A stretch of DNA of 24,765 nt from JAVBNW01 sp031551255 (GTDB taxonomy: Bacteria > Bacillota > Clostridia > Christensenellales > UBA1750): positions 1 to 24,765 of the forward strand of contig JAVBNW010000087.1 of NCBI GenBank assembly GCA_031551255.1, read 5' to 3'. A model generated the notes under the pieces. The model did not search any database. It was not told the DNA's origin and saw nothing but the letters and a program-made list of their open reading frames with translations. Below, piece after piece: positions 1 to 7,092 of the stretch; position 1 is the first letter of the stretch, and every line of letters begins with the position of its first letter. The position numbers and the translations under genes were made by a program.

Positions 1-130
1 ACACCCCCCCACCCCGCGCGGGGGGCCCCCACCTCTGGGCGTCTACCCCGGGCCCCCCCCCCTCCCCATACGATGCCCCCCACACGTCCCGGGGGGGGGG
101 GGCCCCCCCCCCCCCCCCCGGGCCCCTGCC
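1..130. other. Low-complexity C/G homopolymer stretch, probable contig-edge artefact
   Basis: Almost the whole stretch is runs of C and G, including one G run followed directly by a long C run near 90-120. No reading frame, promoter or repeat unit can be recognised. From about 130 onward the sequence becomes ordinary. I infer sequencing or assembly noise at a contig end, not biology. Confidence 0.6.
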
Positions 131-156
131 GAAGAGGCACAACGAGGAAAAATACG

Positions 157-189
157 GCGGCGCACCCGATTTGGGAGCGCCGCTTTTTT
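157..189 (+). terminator. Rho-independent terminator of a gene cut off at the left edge
   Basis: GCGGCGC (157-163) pairs with GCGCCGC (177-183), and CCC (165-167) pairs with GGG (173-175) around a five-base loop. Six T follow (184-189). The orientation means it ends a plus-strand transcript from before the window and insulates the TetR promoter that follows. Confidence 0.85.
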
Positions 190-203
190 GTGTATAAATT
201 GTG

Positions 204-232
204 TTGACAAAGCGGTTACGGTTTAATATATT
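204..232 (+). promoter_or_regulatory. Sigma-A type promoter of the TetR/oxidoreductase operon
   Basis: A perfect -35 box TTGACA (204-209) is separated by 17 bases from the -10 box TATATT (227-232). Transcription would start near 239, leaving a leader of about 24 bases before the TetR start codon. Confidence 0.8.
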
Positions 233-264
233 GAACATATATTCATCGAATGGAGGTTCAATAT
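228..264. promoter_or_regulatory. Probable TetR autoregulatory operator (inverted repeat over -10 box and start codon)
   Basis: ATATTGAAC (228-236) is repeated exactly in inverted form as GTTCAATAT (256-264). Inside it lies a second imperfect palindrome, TGAACATATATTCA (232-245). The repeat covers the -10 box, the start site, the GGAGG ribosome site (252-256) and the start codon. TetR-family genes usually repress themselves from such sites, so I infer it is the operator. No binding data exist here. Confidence 0.6.
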
Positions 265-856
265 GCTGACGCGCATGCAGCAAAAGGAAAGGCGGCGGGA
301 GGAGATCCTGGAGGCGGCGCTGGATCAGTTCATCCGCCGCGGCTACGCGGCCACGAAAATCAAGGACATCGCCGACAAGGCGGGCATGAGCGTAGGCCTG
401 CTGTTTCACTATTTCGAATCGAAAGAAGCCCTGTACATCGAGCTTATTAAACTAGGCGCCTCGGCGCCCCAGGGCATGATGCAAGGCTTCGGCCCGTTGG
501 AGCCGCTCGCCTTTTTCGAGCTGTGCGCACGGCGCGTGCTGGAATACGCGGCCGCCTCTTCGTTTACGGCCAAGATGTTCGTGCTGATGGGCAACGCCTA
601 CTACAGCGAGGGCATCCCCGAAGAGGCCCGGGCCATCGCCCTTACATCCAACTTTTACCGAGGCACGGCGCCTTTGATTCAGCAGGGGCAAGCGGAGGGC
701 TCTATCCGGCCGGGGAACCCGCTGGCGCTTAGCACCACGTTTTGGACGGCCATACAGGGCTCCGTCGAGGCATACGCGCTCAACCCCGGGCTATCCCTGC
801 CCGAGGTGGAGTGGATCGTGGACATCATCCGCGCAAAAAAGGAGGAACCCAAATGA
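263..856 (+). CDS. TetR/AcrR family transcriptional regulator
   Basis: This is a 197-residue one-component repressor. Residues about 8-55 form the TetR DNA-binding domain: an amphipathic helix (RREEILEAALDQF), then the helix-turn-helix (TKIKDIADKAGMSVGLLFHYF) and the typical SKEALY tail. The rest is a variable ligand-binding helical domain whose ligand cannot be read from sequence. The start is set by GGAGG at 252-256, six bases ahead of the ATG. Its stop overlaps the ATG of the next gene in an ATGA junction, so the two are translationally coupled. The regulator most likely controls itself and the oxidoreductase through the inverted repeat at 228-264. Confidence 0.93.
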   Translation: MLTRMQQKERRREEILEAALDQFIRRGYAATKIKDIADKAGMSVGLLFHYFESKEALYIELIKLGASAPQGMMQGFGPLEPLAFFELCARRVLEYAAASSFTAKMFVLMGNAYYSEGIPEEARAIALTSNFYRGTAPLIQQGQAEGSIRPGNPLALSTTFWTAIQGSVEAYALNPGLSLPEVEWIVDIIRAKKEEPK

Positions 857-2343
857 AGGTCATCATCGTAGGCGGCGGCATCGCGGGGCTATCCGCGGGG
901 ATCTACGCGCGCCAAAGCGGCATGGAGACGGAAATTTACGAAATGCACAGCATCCCGGGCGGCAATTCCACCAGCTGGAGCAGAAAAGGATATCTGTTCG
1001 AAGGCGGCATGCACTGGCTGGTGGGCTCCGCCGAAACATCCCCCATGCACCGGCTGTGGCGAGAGGTGGGGGCGCTTGCGGAGAACAACCCCATCTACAA
1101 CAAAGACCCATTCCTTACCTACATGGATAAAAGCGGCCCCATCTGCCTGTACCGAGACCCCGAGCGCCTGCGCAAGCACCTTTTATCGGTGTCGCCTCAG
1201 GATAAGGACGCCATCGACATCTTGGTAAAGGATATTAAGGCCATGCGCAAAATGACGATGCCGGTGATGGACGTAAAAGGCGTGCGGGTCAAGCGAAAAT
1301 CCGCGCCGCCGCTCTCCATGCTGTTCTCGCTGATCGGCGCGCTGCCCCGCATGAATAAGCTAAACGCCCTCGCCGTCGGCGAATACGTCGGACGCTTTGA
1401 GCATCCCGGCATCCGCACGCTGCTGGGCAGCGTTGTAGGGCGGGATGACTTTACCGCAAGTTCTACGATCTTCACGTTAAGCGGGCTCGCCGCCGGAGAT
1501 TCGGGCTACCCCGAGGGCGGCTCGCTGCGCATGGCCCGCAATATGGCCGACGCGTTTGCGGTAGCCGGAGGCAACATACTGTATAAGCAACGCGTGGAGC
1601 GCGTCCAGGTGCAAGGCGGCAGGGCCCGGGGCGTTTGGGTAGACGGCAGGCTGAAAGAAGCGGACGCGGTGATCGTAACTGCCGATGCTCGCGCCGCCAT
1701 CGACACGCTGTTTGAGCAGCCGCTGCGCGAGGCGTGGATGGAGGAGATGCGCCGGGATATCGTGCCGTTGAACAACGTATTTATCTGCCTGGGCGTCAAG
1801 GCCGACTTGAGCGCGCTACCCGAGAGCATGATCTTTCCGCTGACGCGGCCGCTTGTATATGGCGGGGTAACGCACCGCGATATCGGCTTTAACAACTACG
1901 CCAACTACCTAGGATACGCGCCCGAAGGCTGCACCGCGCTGACCTGCTTTTTTGGCGAGGATACGTACGACGAATGGAAGGCCGCCAAGGCGGACGGCAC
2001 CTACGCCCAGAAGAAGCAAGAACTTGCCGAGTTGGTGATCGACAGGCTGGCCGAGGCGATTCCCGAAACCACGGGCAAGGTGGAGGTTTGGGATGTGGCC
2101 ACCCCCCTTACCTACGAGCGGTACTGCGGCACCTGGCGCGGCAGCTGGATGTCGGTAATGAAACCCGGCTTTACGCGGCAGCAATATCCCTTAAAGCCGG
2201 ATTCCATCGCGGGTCTGTACTTTGCCGGGCAGCGGCTCATGCTGCCGGGCGGCCTGCCGGTGGCCCTGAGCACGGGGCGGCAGGCGGTGCAGCACTTGTG
2301 CAAGGATGAAGGCCGGCTATTCCAAAGCGACTACAACGGGTGA
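853..2343 (+). CDS. FAD-dependent oxidoreductase, phytoene desaturase/retinol saturase-like
   Basis: This 496-residue flavoprotein belongs to the NAD(P)/FAD-dependent amine-oxidase/CrtI superfamily. The N-terminus carries the dinucleotide-binding fold (VIIVGGGIAGLSAGIYARQSG, GxGxxG at about residues 7-12) followed by the acidic end of the second strand (EIYEMHSIPGG). The C-terminus has the FAD-closing motif GLYFAGQRLMLPGGLPVALSTGRQA. Members oxidise or reduce isoprenoid-type or other hydrophobic substrates. There are no carotenoid synthesis genes beside it, so a carotenoid role is not supported. The start at 853 follows GGAGG (841-845) and overlaps the tetR stop. An upstream in-frame ATG at 742 lies inside tetR and is unlikely. 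The regulator pairing suggests an inducible enzyme that handles a small lipophilic compound. Confidence 0.85.
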   Translation: MKVIIVGGGIAGLSAGIYARQSGMETEIYEMHSIPGGNSTSWSRKGYLFEGGMHWLVGSAETSPMHRLWREVGALAENNPIYNKDPFLTYMDKSGPICLYRDPERLRKHLLSVSPQDKDAIDILVKDIKAMRKMTMPVMDVKGVRVKRKSAPPLSMLFSLIGALPRMNKLNALAVGEYVGRFEHPGIRTLLGSVVGRDDFTASSTIFTLSGLAAGDSGYPEGGSLRMARNMADAFAVAGGNILYKQRVERVQVQGGRARGVWVDGRLKEADAVIVTADARAAIDTLFEQPLREAWMEEMRRDIVPLNNVFICLGVKADLSALPESMIFPLTRPLVYGGVTHRDIGFNNYANYLGYAPEGCTALTCFFGEDTYDEWKAAKADGTYAQKKQELAELVIDRLAEAIPETTGKVEVWDVATPLTYERYCGTWRGSWMSVMKPGFTRQQYPLKPDSIAGLYFAGQRLMLPGGLPVALSTGRQAVQHLCKDEGRLFQSDYNG

Positions 2344-2448
2344 GGAATAAGGGTTGGAATTGTCAGGTCGGCCTTATTGATCCCTTGCTCTTTCAACGCT
2401 ATGCTCGCGTTAGGTAAGAAAACGGAGTGTGACAAGGAGGGAAAGAAG

Positions 2449-3093
2449 ATGTGGTCCGACCTGGAAAGAGGGTTTCAGGCCGCCTTCGAAGCGGCATGGG
2501 CATCCTATCGGGCGAACAGCCTGCCGATCGGCTCCGCGGTGTGCGATACAAACGAAAACATCCTCGCCGTGGGCCGCAACCAAATCCGCACATCGGGAGA
2601 CGGCATTCTTTCGCACCACCAATTGGCGCACGCGGAGGCGAACGCCATTTTGCAATTGAGCGAGGAAACAGAACCCAACCTGCACCCCGATATCCGCACA
2701 TATACCTTATATGCGACGCTGGAACCCTGCCCCTTCTGCTTTGGGGCGATCGTCGTGGGCAGCATACGCAACCTAAGGTTCGCCGCCCGCGACGGCATAG
2801 GCGGAGCGACAGCGCTCAACGGGGCGATCGATTACATCCGCCGCAAGAACATTTCCATCCAGGGGCCGTTCGCGCAGCCCGAATTGGCGCAGCTCGCGCT
2901 GCTAACCTGCTTTGAACTCGAGCGAGGTCGGGATGAAAACAGCGGCCTGCTAAACGCCTACCGGCAAGACTGCCCGCGCGGATTTTCGGCGGGTGTGCGG
3001 CTCGCGAAGGAGGGCGGCCTGCGAAGGCTCGCCCTTGGCAACGCCCCGTTCGCCGGCGTATACGACGGTCTGTTATCCGCAGGCGAAATATAG
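2449..3093 (+). CDS. Zinc-dependent nucleoside/nucleobase deaminase (CDA superfamily)
   Basis: The 214-residue product has the zinc-site signature of the cytidine/deoxycytidylate deaminase superfamily. HAE (H61, E63) supplies one zinc ligand and the proton-shuttling glutamate, and EPCPFC (C94, C97) supplies the two cysteine ligands. The HAE plus PCxxC spacing resembles the TadA/guanine-deaminase branch more than CDD. After about residue 150 there is an extension of ~60 residues with no recognised domain. AAGGAGG (2434-2440) is well placed before the ATG at 2449, and this decides the start over an upstream in-frame ATG at 2377. It stands alone on the plus strand, converging on the kinase gene 17 bases away. 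The substrate is undetermined. Confidence 0.85.
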   Translation: MWSDLERGFQAAFEAAWASYRANSLPIGSAVCDTNENILAVGRNQIRTSGDGILSHHQLAHAEANAILQLSEETEPNLHPDIRTYTLYATLEPCPFCFGAIVVGSIRNLRFAARDGIGGATALNGAIDYIRRKNISIQGPFAQPELAQLALLTCFELERGRDENSGLLNAYRQDCPRGFSAGVRLAKEGGLRRLALGNAPFAGVYDGLLSAGEI

Positions 3094-3110
3094 TTGGATA
3101 TGAACGGTCT

Positions 3111-3785
3111 TTATGCCGTAAGGCCAAAGTGCGCCTCGATCTTCGCCATCATGTCCTCCATCGTGCTGCGCTCGTTCCGTATGTAATACGGGATGCCGCT
3201 TTGGACGACGGCTAAGGGCACTACCACCGCCCCGTCCTTAGATGCCGCATCCTCAACCCCCGCGAGAATCTTCAGCTCGGCGATCTTCTCATCTTTTTCC
3301 CCTTGCGAAAGATCGGCCCTTCGCTGAATGTTGTCGATCATGTGAATATGATCGGGCCTTTGGAAAAACTCCCGCTGGAAAAGCTCGGGGACGACCAGCA
3401 GGCAAAAGATATGCCGCCGATCGATCGTGCGAAACAAAATTTCCATATCGATATCGCCTTCGCAGACGATATGCCGATGCATCCCCGACAATTGCATCAG
3501 ATCTGCAATCATCATCGGGGTAAACTCGCGCACGATATCGCGCTCCCACTGCCAGGCCTGTTCTACGGATAGGCGATCCGCGTCCGGCCGCTTCATGCAC
3601 GGCTGGTATTGAGCCTCGGCGGCCGCAAAGTGGCGGCCGCGCATCTCGTCGCTGCTATAATGGGCCATTCCATATTTCTTGCATAGTCGTTTTGCAGCGG
3701 TCGTCTTTCCCGCGCACGAATCTCCGATAAGGAAATACACGTTTTTTAGCTTTTCCCTAACGGTATTGTCCGAGATGAACAACAA
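3111..3785 (-). CDS. Small P-loop kinase/ATPase of unknown substrate (TTG start)
   Basis: The protein has about 224 residues with a Walker A loop (IGDSCAGKTT) at residues ~20-29, then YSSDEMRGR as in nucleotide/shikimate-type kinases and zeta-toxin-like ATPases. CEGDIDME in the middle may be the Walker B-like strand. No antitoxin-like neighbour is visible. No ATG occurs close before the P-loop: the first upstream ATG (3956) would require a 137-base overlap with rhamnulokinase. GGGAGG lies just before two consecutive TTG codons (3783-3785 and 3780-3782), so I choose a TTG start. It is the last gene of the minus-strand operon, 34 bases after rhaB. The function is probably phosphorylation of a small molecule, but nothing shows which one. 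Confidence 0.75.
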   Translation of the reverse strand: MLFISDNTVREKLKNVYFLIGDSCAGKTTAAKRLCKKYGMAHYSSDEMRGRHFAAAEAQYQPCMKRPDADRLSVEQAWQWERDIVREFTPMMIADLMQLSGMHRHIVCEGDIDMEILFRTIDRRHIFCLLVVPELFQREFFQRPDHIHMIDNIQRRADLSQGEKDEKIAELKILAGVEDAASKDGAVVVPLAVVQSGIPYYIRNERSTMEDMMAKIEAHFGLTA

Positions 3786-3819
3786 TTCTCCCTCCCGTTT
3801 CCTCAGGCACGGCTGGAGA

Positions 3820-5286
3820 TCAACCGCGCCCCACGATGCCCTTTTCCTTCGCGCGGGCGTAGGCCTCTTCCCATGCCGCCGTATTTTGCGGCTCCACACA
3901 CTTGGGCGGAAACGAGCGCGCAACCACCTGGCGCATTTGCGCAAGGCCTCCGACATCGCCCAGAGCGTGAAGCTGCATCAGCGCGTTGCCCAGCGCGGTG
4001 GCCTCGTCCGGCCCGGCAAGCACGGGTAGGCCGGTCGCGTCGGCGGTCATGCGGTTGAGCAGATCGTTGTTCGAACCCCCGCCCACGATGTGAACCGATT
4101 CAACTTCTTTGCCCGACGCCTCCACAAGCGCGTCGATGGCCGCGCGATAGCTCAGCGCCAGCGATTCGAACACCACCCGGCTGATCTGCGCCGGGGTTTG
4201 GGGAAGCTTCTGCCCGGTGCGCGCGCAATAACCGCACACCTTCTTGGGCATGTCGCCGGGGTACAAAAACGGGCCGTCGTCAGGGTCGATCGCGGCGAAG
4301 AACGGCTCGGCCCCTTCGGCCAGCGCACACAGCTCGGCAAAGGAAAATGCCTGCCCCTGGGCGCGCCACGCCCTGCGGCATTCCTGGATGATCCACAGCC
4401 CCATCACGTTTTTCAGCACGCGCACGCTGCCGAACACCCCCCCCTCGTTGGTGAGGTTGTGGCGGATTTGCGTATCGTTGATCACCGGCTGCGGGCTCTC
4501 GATGCCCACCAGCGACCAGGTGCCGCTGGAAATATACGCAAACGGCCCGCTCGCGGGCACCGCCGCCACGGCCGAGGCCGTATCGTGGCTGGCGACCGCG
4601 ATGAGCGGCACGCGGCCCAGCCCCGCTTCATTGCCGATGGCGCAAAGAAGCTCGCCGCGGTGCGCGCCGGGTTCCTGCACGGCGGGAAACAGCTCGCGCC
4701 TGATGGAAAATGCCGAAAGGATCTCGCCCGACCAATCCCGCGTCCTGGGGTCGGTCAGCTGCGACGTAGACGCGTGGGTGTACTCGGCTGCGATGTCTCC
4801 CCCGAACAAATACATCAAATAATCCGGCAGCAGCATCAGCCAGCGCGCGGCCTCCATCTGCGCATCGCCCTCTTCCATCGCCGCAAACAACTGGTAGAGC
4901 GTGTTAAACTGCATAAACGCAAGCCCGGTATGCCGGGCGATGTCCTGCTTGGGCAGCACGCGATATGCCCGCTCCATCGCGCCGTCGGTGCGCGCGTCGC
5001 GGTAGCACACCGGGTTACCGAGCAGGCGGCCGTTTCGATCCAGCAGCGCGTAGTCGACCCCCCAGGTATCGATGCCGATCGCATCCACCCTCTCGCCGCC
5101 AAGCCCCTCCTTCATCTGGGAAAACAGCTTGGGCGCATCCCAATGAAGCCGCCCGCGCATGTCGACCGGCGCATTGTCAAAGCGGTGGCGCTGCGAAAGC
5201 GCGATCCTCTCCCCGTCGAACTCGGCCTGCATCGCGCGCCCACTGGACGCGCCCAGGTCAAACGCCAGCACGCGGCGCTTTGCCAT
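3820..5286 (-). CDS. rhaB: Rhamnulokinase (FGGY carbohydrate kinase)
   Basis: The 488-residue product would phosphorylate L-rhamnulose to rhamnulose 1-phosphate in the cytoplasm. The N-terminal actin-like phosphate loop is FDLGASSGRAM (about residues 8-18), and IDTWGVDYALLD follows at about 75. The SHDTASAV segment carries the likely catalytic aspartate. VGGGSNNDLLNRMTADATG near residue 400 is the C-terminal nucleotide-binding signature. Length and motifs fit RhaB better than xylulokinase or glycerol kinase. The start at 5286 follows a GAGGGGG site and sits directly before the FDLG motif. No rhamnose isomerase, aldolase or transporter is nearby, so the gene is separated from a complete pathway. 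It is the third gene of a four-gene operon. Confidence 0.87.
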   Translation of the reverse strand: MAKRRVLAFDLGASSGRAMQAEFDGERIALSQRHRFDNAPVDMRGRLHWDAPKLFSQMKEGLGGERVDAIGIDTWGVDYALLDRNGRLLGNPVCYRDARTDGAMERAYRVLPKQDIARHTGLAFMQFNTLYQLFAAMEEGDAQMEAARWLMLLPDYLMYLFGGDIAAEYTHASTSQLTDPRTRDWSGEILSAFSIRRELFPAVQEPGAHRGELLCAIGNEAGLGRVPLIAVASHDTASAVAAVPASGPFAYISSGTWSLVGIESPQPVINDTQIRHNLTNEGGVFGSVRVLKNVMGLWIIQECRRAWRAQGQAFSFAELCALAEGAEPFFAAIDPDDGPFLYPGDMPKKVCGYCARTGQKLPQTPAQISRVVFESLALSYRAAIDALVEASGKEVESVHIVGGGSNNDLLNRMTADATGLPVLAGPDEATALGNALMQLHALGDVGGLAQMRQVVARSFPPKCVEPQNTAAWEEAYARAKEKGIVGRG

Positions 5287-5318
5287 GAATAAACCCCCTC
5301 TTGCCCACAAGGCGGCCC

Positions 5319-5753
5319 TCAGCGCGCCCAGCTCTTGGGCATAGTCCCCGACAGGGCGCAGGCCATATGGGCGCACTGCTCGCCCTTATCATACGTAAAG
5401 TCCTCCGGCAGATCGTCGAAAAAGCCTATGCTTTCCATTTCGCTGCTGGGCAGCGGATCGAACCTAGCGATGTCGGCGAGATATGCCCTGCCATGGTTGG
5501 AGCCCGTTTCGTGGTGAAAATCATAATCCCACAGCGCGCTAAGCGCATACTCCGCCGCGCCACTCTCCTCGTAAAGCTCCCTTTCGGCGGCCTCTAGCGG
5601 GTCTTCCCCCACCTCGACATGCCCGCCGGGGAATTCCTACGTGCGGCGCTCACTGTGGAAGCACAGCACCCGCTTGCCCTTGTGCCGGGCAAGCACCGAC
5701 ACATAGAAAATGTCGCCAAGCGCCCCTGCGGGATAAAACGTCATGCTGCGCAT
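5319..5753 (-). pseudogene. NUDIX hydrolase interrupted by an in-frame amber codon
   Basis: Reading from ATG 5753 gives 144 codons in one frame, broken only by TAG at 5637-5639 (codon 39). The NUDIX box GX5EX7REUXEEXGU is complete right after it: GGHVEVGEDPLEAAERELYEESG. The stop sits where NUDIX proteins usually have Trp in W-E-F-P-G-G, so TGG to TAG is the simplest explanation. AAGGAG (5762-5767) is ideally placed before the ATG. The enzyme would hydrolyse a nucleoside diphosphate linked to another group. The frame downstream of the stop is intact, so this is a recent mutation, a sequencing error, or readthrough. It lies 33 bases after the serine hydrolase gene in the same operon. Confidence 0.8.
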
Positions 5754-5786
5754 CCGCGTATCTCCTTTATAGCTGTGAAGGCCGCG

Positions 5787-6965
5787 CTAAAAAGCGCCGT
5801 ATACTGTAGCAAGGAAGCGCGGAAGCAGCTCGTAATGCAACCCCGGCTCGCGCTGGATCATGAACAGCGCGATCATGTTCTCGACAGGGTCGATGCAAAA
5901 ATACGTACCGGCCATGCCGTCCCAACCCCATTCGCCCACCGAGCCGTTCGAGCCAGCAACGTCGTTCTCCAGCCGCACGCGCACGCCCAGCCCATAGCCG
6001 TAGCCGCGCAGAAGATCCCAATCGCAGGTAGCACGCTGCGCGGGCGTTAGATGGTTTTGCCGCATCAAATCAACGGTCTTGCGGCTGAGAACTTTGGCCC
6101 CGCCCAGCGTCCCGCCGCCGGCTAACATCTGCACAAAGGAAATATAGTCGTCCAGGCTGGAGTACAGCCCGCCGCCGCCCGAATCGATGGCCGGGCGCGC
6201 GCACGGGTCCTTGCCGTAGGCGGCGGTGCCTGGGGTGGGCGGCGTAAGCTCGCCGTTCTCTTCGTGGTACAACACGCCAAGCCGCTCGGCCTGCCGAGGG
6301 CTTAGATAAAAGCCGGTGTCGCCCATGCCCAGCGGCTCAAAGATGTTTTCCTTCATGTAATCGCCAAGGCGCTTGCCGGTGATCACCTCTAAAACAGCCG
6401 CGAGCACGTCGATGGAATAGCCGTACCTCCAGTGCTCGCCCGGATGAAACGCGAGCGGCACCTTGCCCAGAAGGTTCATCATGCCGATGGAATCCGTACC
6501 CTCGGGCATGGCCTTTCCCGCCTCGCTCATCGCGCGGGAGGCCGGGTCATCCTGCCCGCCGTAGGGTATGCCGGAAGTCATGGTAAAAAGATCGCGCATC
6601 AGCACCGGGCGCTTGGCGTCCACCACGCCCGCCTTGCCCGGCTCGGGCTCGACAAACACCTTTTGATCGCGAAACCCCGGCAAAAACTCGCAAACAGGGT
6701 CGTACATGCGAAAGAGCCCGCGCTCGTACAACTGAAGCAGCGCAACGACCGTGGCGGGCTTGGTGGCGGAATACATGCGGTAGATCGTATCATCGCCGAT
6801 CGGGCGGCGGTTTTCGGCATCGGCCCAGCCCATATACCGCCGATGCAGCGCCTTGCCCCCGCGCGCGACATACGCAGATACGCCCATCACCTTTTTTTCG
6901 TGGACGATGCGCCCCAGGAACTCATCGGTATATTCAAATCCTCTGCCGACGATCTGCTTATCCAT
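5787..6965 (-). CDS. Serine hydrolase of the beta-lactamase/penicillin-binding (class C-like) family
   Basis: The 392-residue enzyme has the SxxK nucleophile motif SATK at residues 66-69 (IYRMYSATKP). It also has a YGYS segment near 181-184, where class C relatives have YxN/YxS, and a late GWDGMAGTYFCIDP strand. Such proteins cleave esters or amides, including D-amino-acid peptides and small esters, and many are not resistance enzymes. There is no signal peptide, so it should act in the cytoplasm. GGGAGG lies seven bases before ATG 6965. The longer frame to 7034 would run through the divergent promoter and is rejected. This is the first gene of the minus-strand operon. Confidence 0.85.
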   Translation of the reverse strand: MDKQIVGRGFEYTDEFLGRIVHEKKVMGVSAYVARGGKALHRRYMGWADAENRRPIGDDTIYRMYSATKPATVVALLQLYERGLFRMYDPVCEFLPGFRDQKVFVEPEPGKAGVVDAKRPVLMRDLFTMTSGIPYGGQDDPASRAMSEAGKAMPEGTDSIGMMNLLGKVPLAFHPGEHWRYGYSIDVLAAVLEVITGKRLGDYMKENIFEPLGMGDTGFYLSPRQAERLGVLYHEENGELTPPTPGTAAYGKDPCARPAIDSGGGGLYSSLDDYISFVQMLAGGGTLGGAKVLSRKTVDLMRQNHLTPAQRATCDWDLLRGYGYGLGVRVRLENDVAGSNGSVGEWGWDGMAGTYFCIDPVENMIALFMIQREPGLHYELLPRFLATVYGAF

Positions 6966-6994
6966 AGGCCAGCCTCCCATCGTATCGTTGCGAT

Positions 6995-7029
6995 CATTGT
7001 ACCACTTCGCATCGGGAAATGGTACAATG
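6995..7029. promoter_or_regulatory. Back-to-back extended -10 promoters inside an inverted repeat
   Basis: CATTGTACCA (6995-7004) and TGGTACAATG (7020-7029) are exact inverted copies separated by 15 bases. Each arm reads TGG-TACAAT outward, an extended -10 element that needs no good -35 box. The right arm points to addB and the left arm to the serine hydrolase operon. The symmetry could also serve as a regulator site or a pairing hairpin. Confidence 0.6.
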
Positions 7030-7092
7030 GACAAAGGCCAGGATCATTCCCAATGAACTTCTTAACGCCCTTCCCGAAAGGAGGCCGCCGCC

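Noticed and set aside
4090..5292. 400-codon plus-strand open frame
   Set aside because: It is antisense to rhamnulokinase, with no ribosome site and low-complexity composition.
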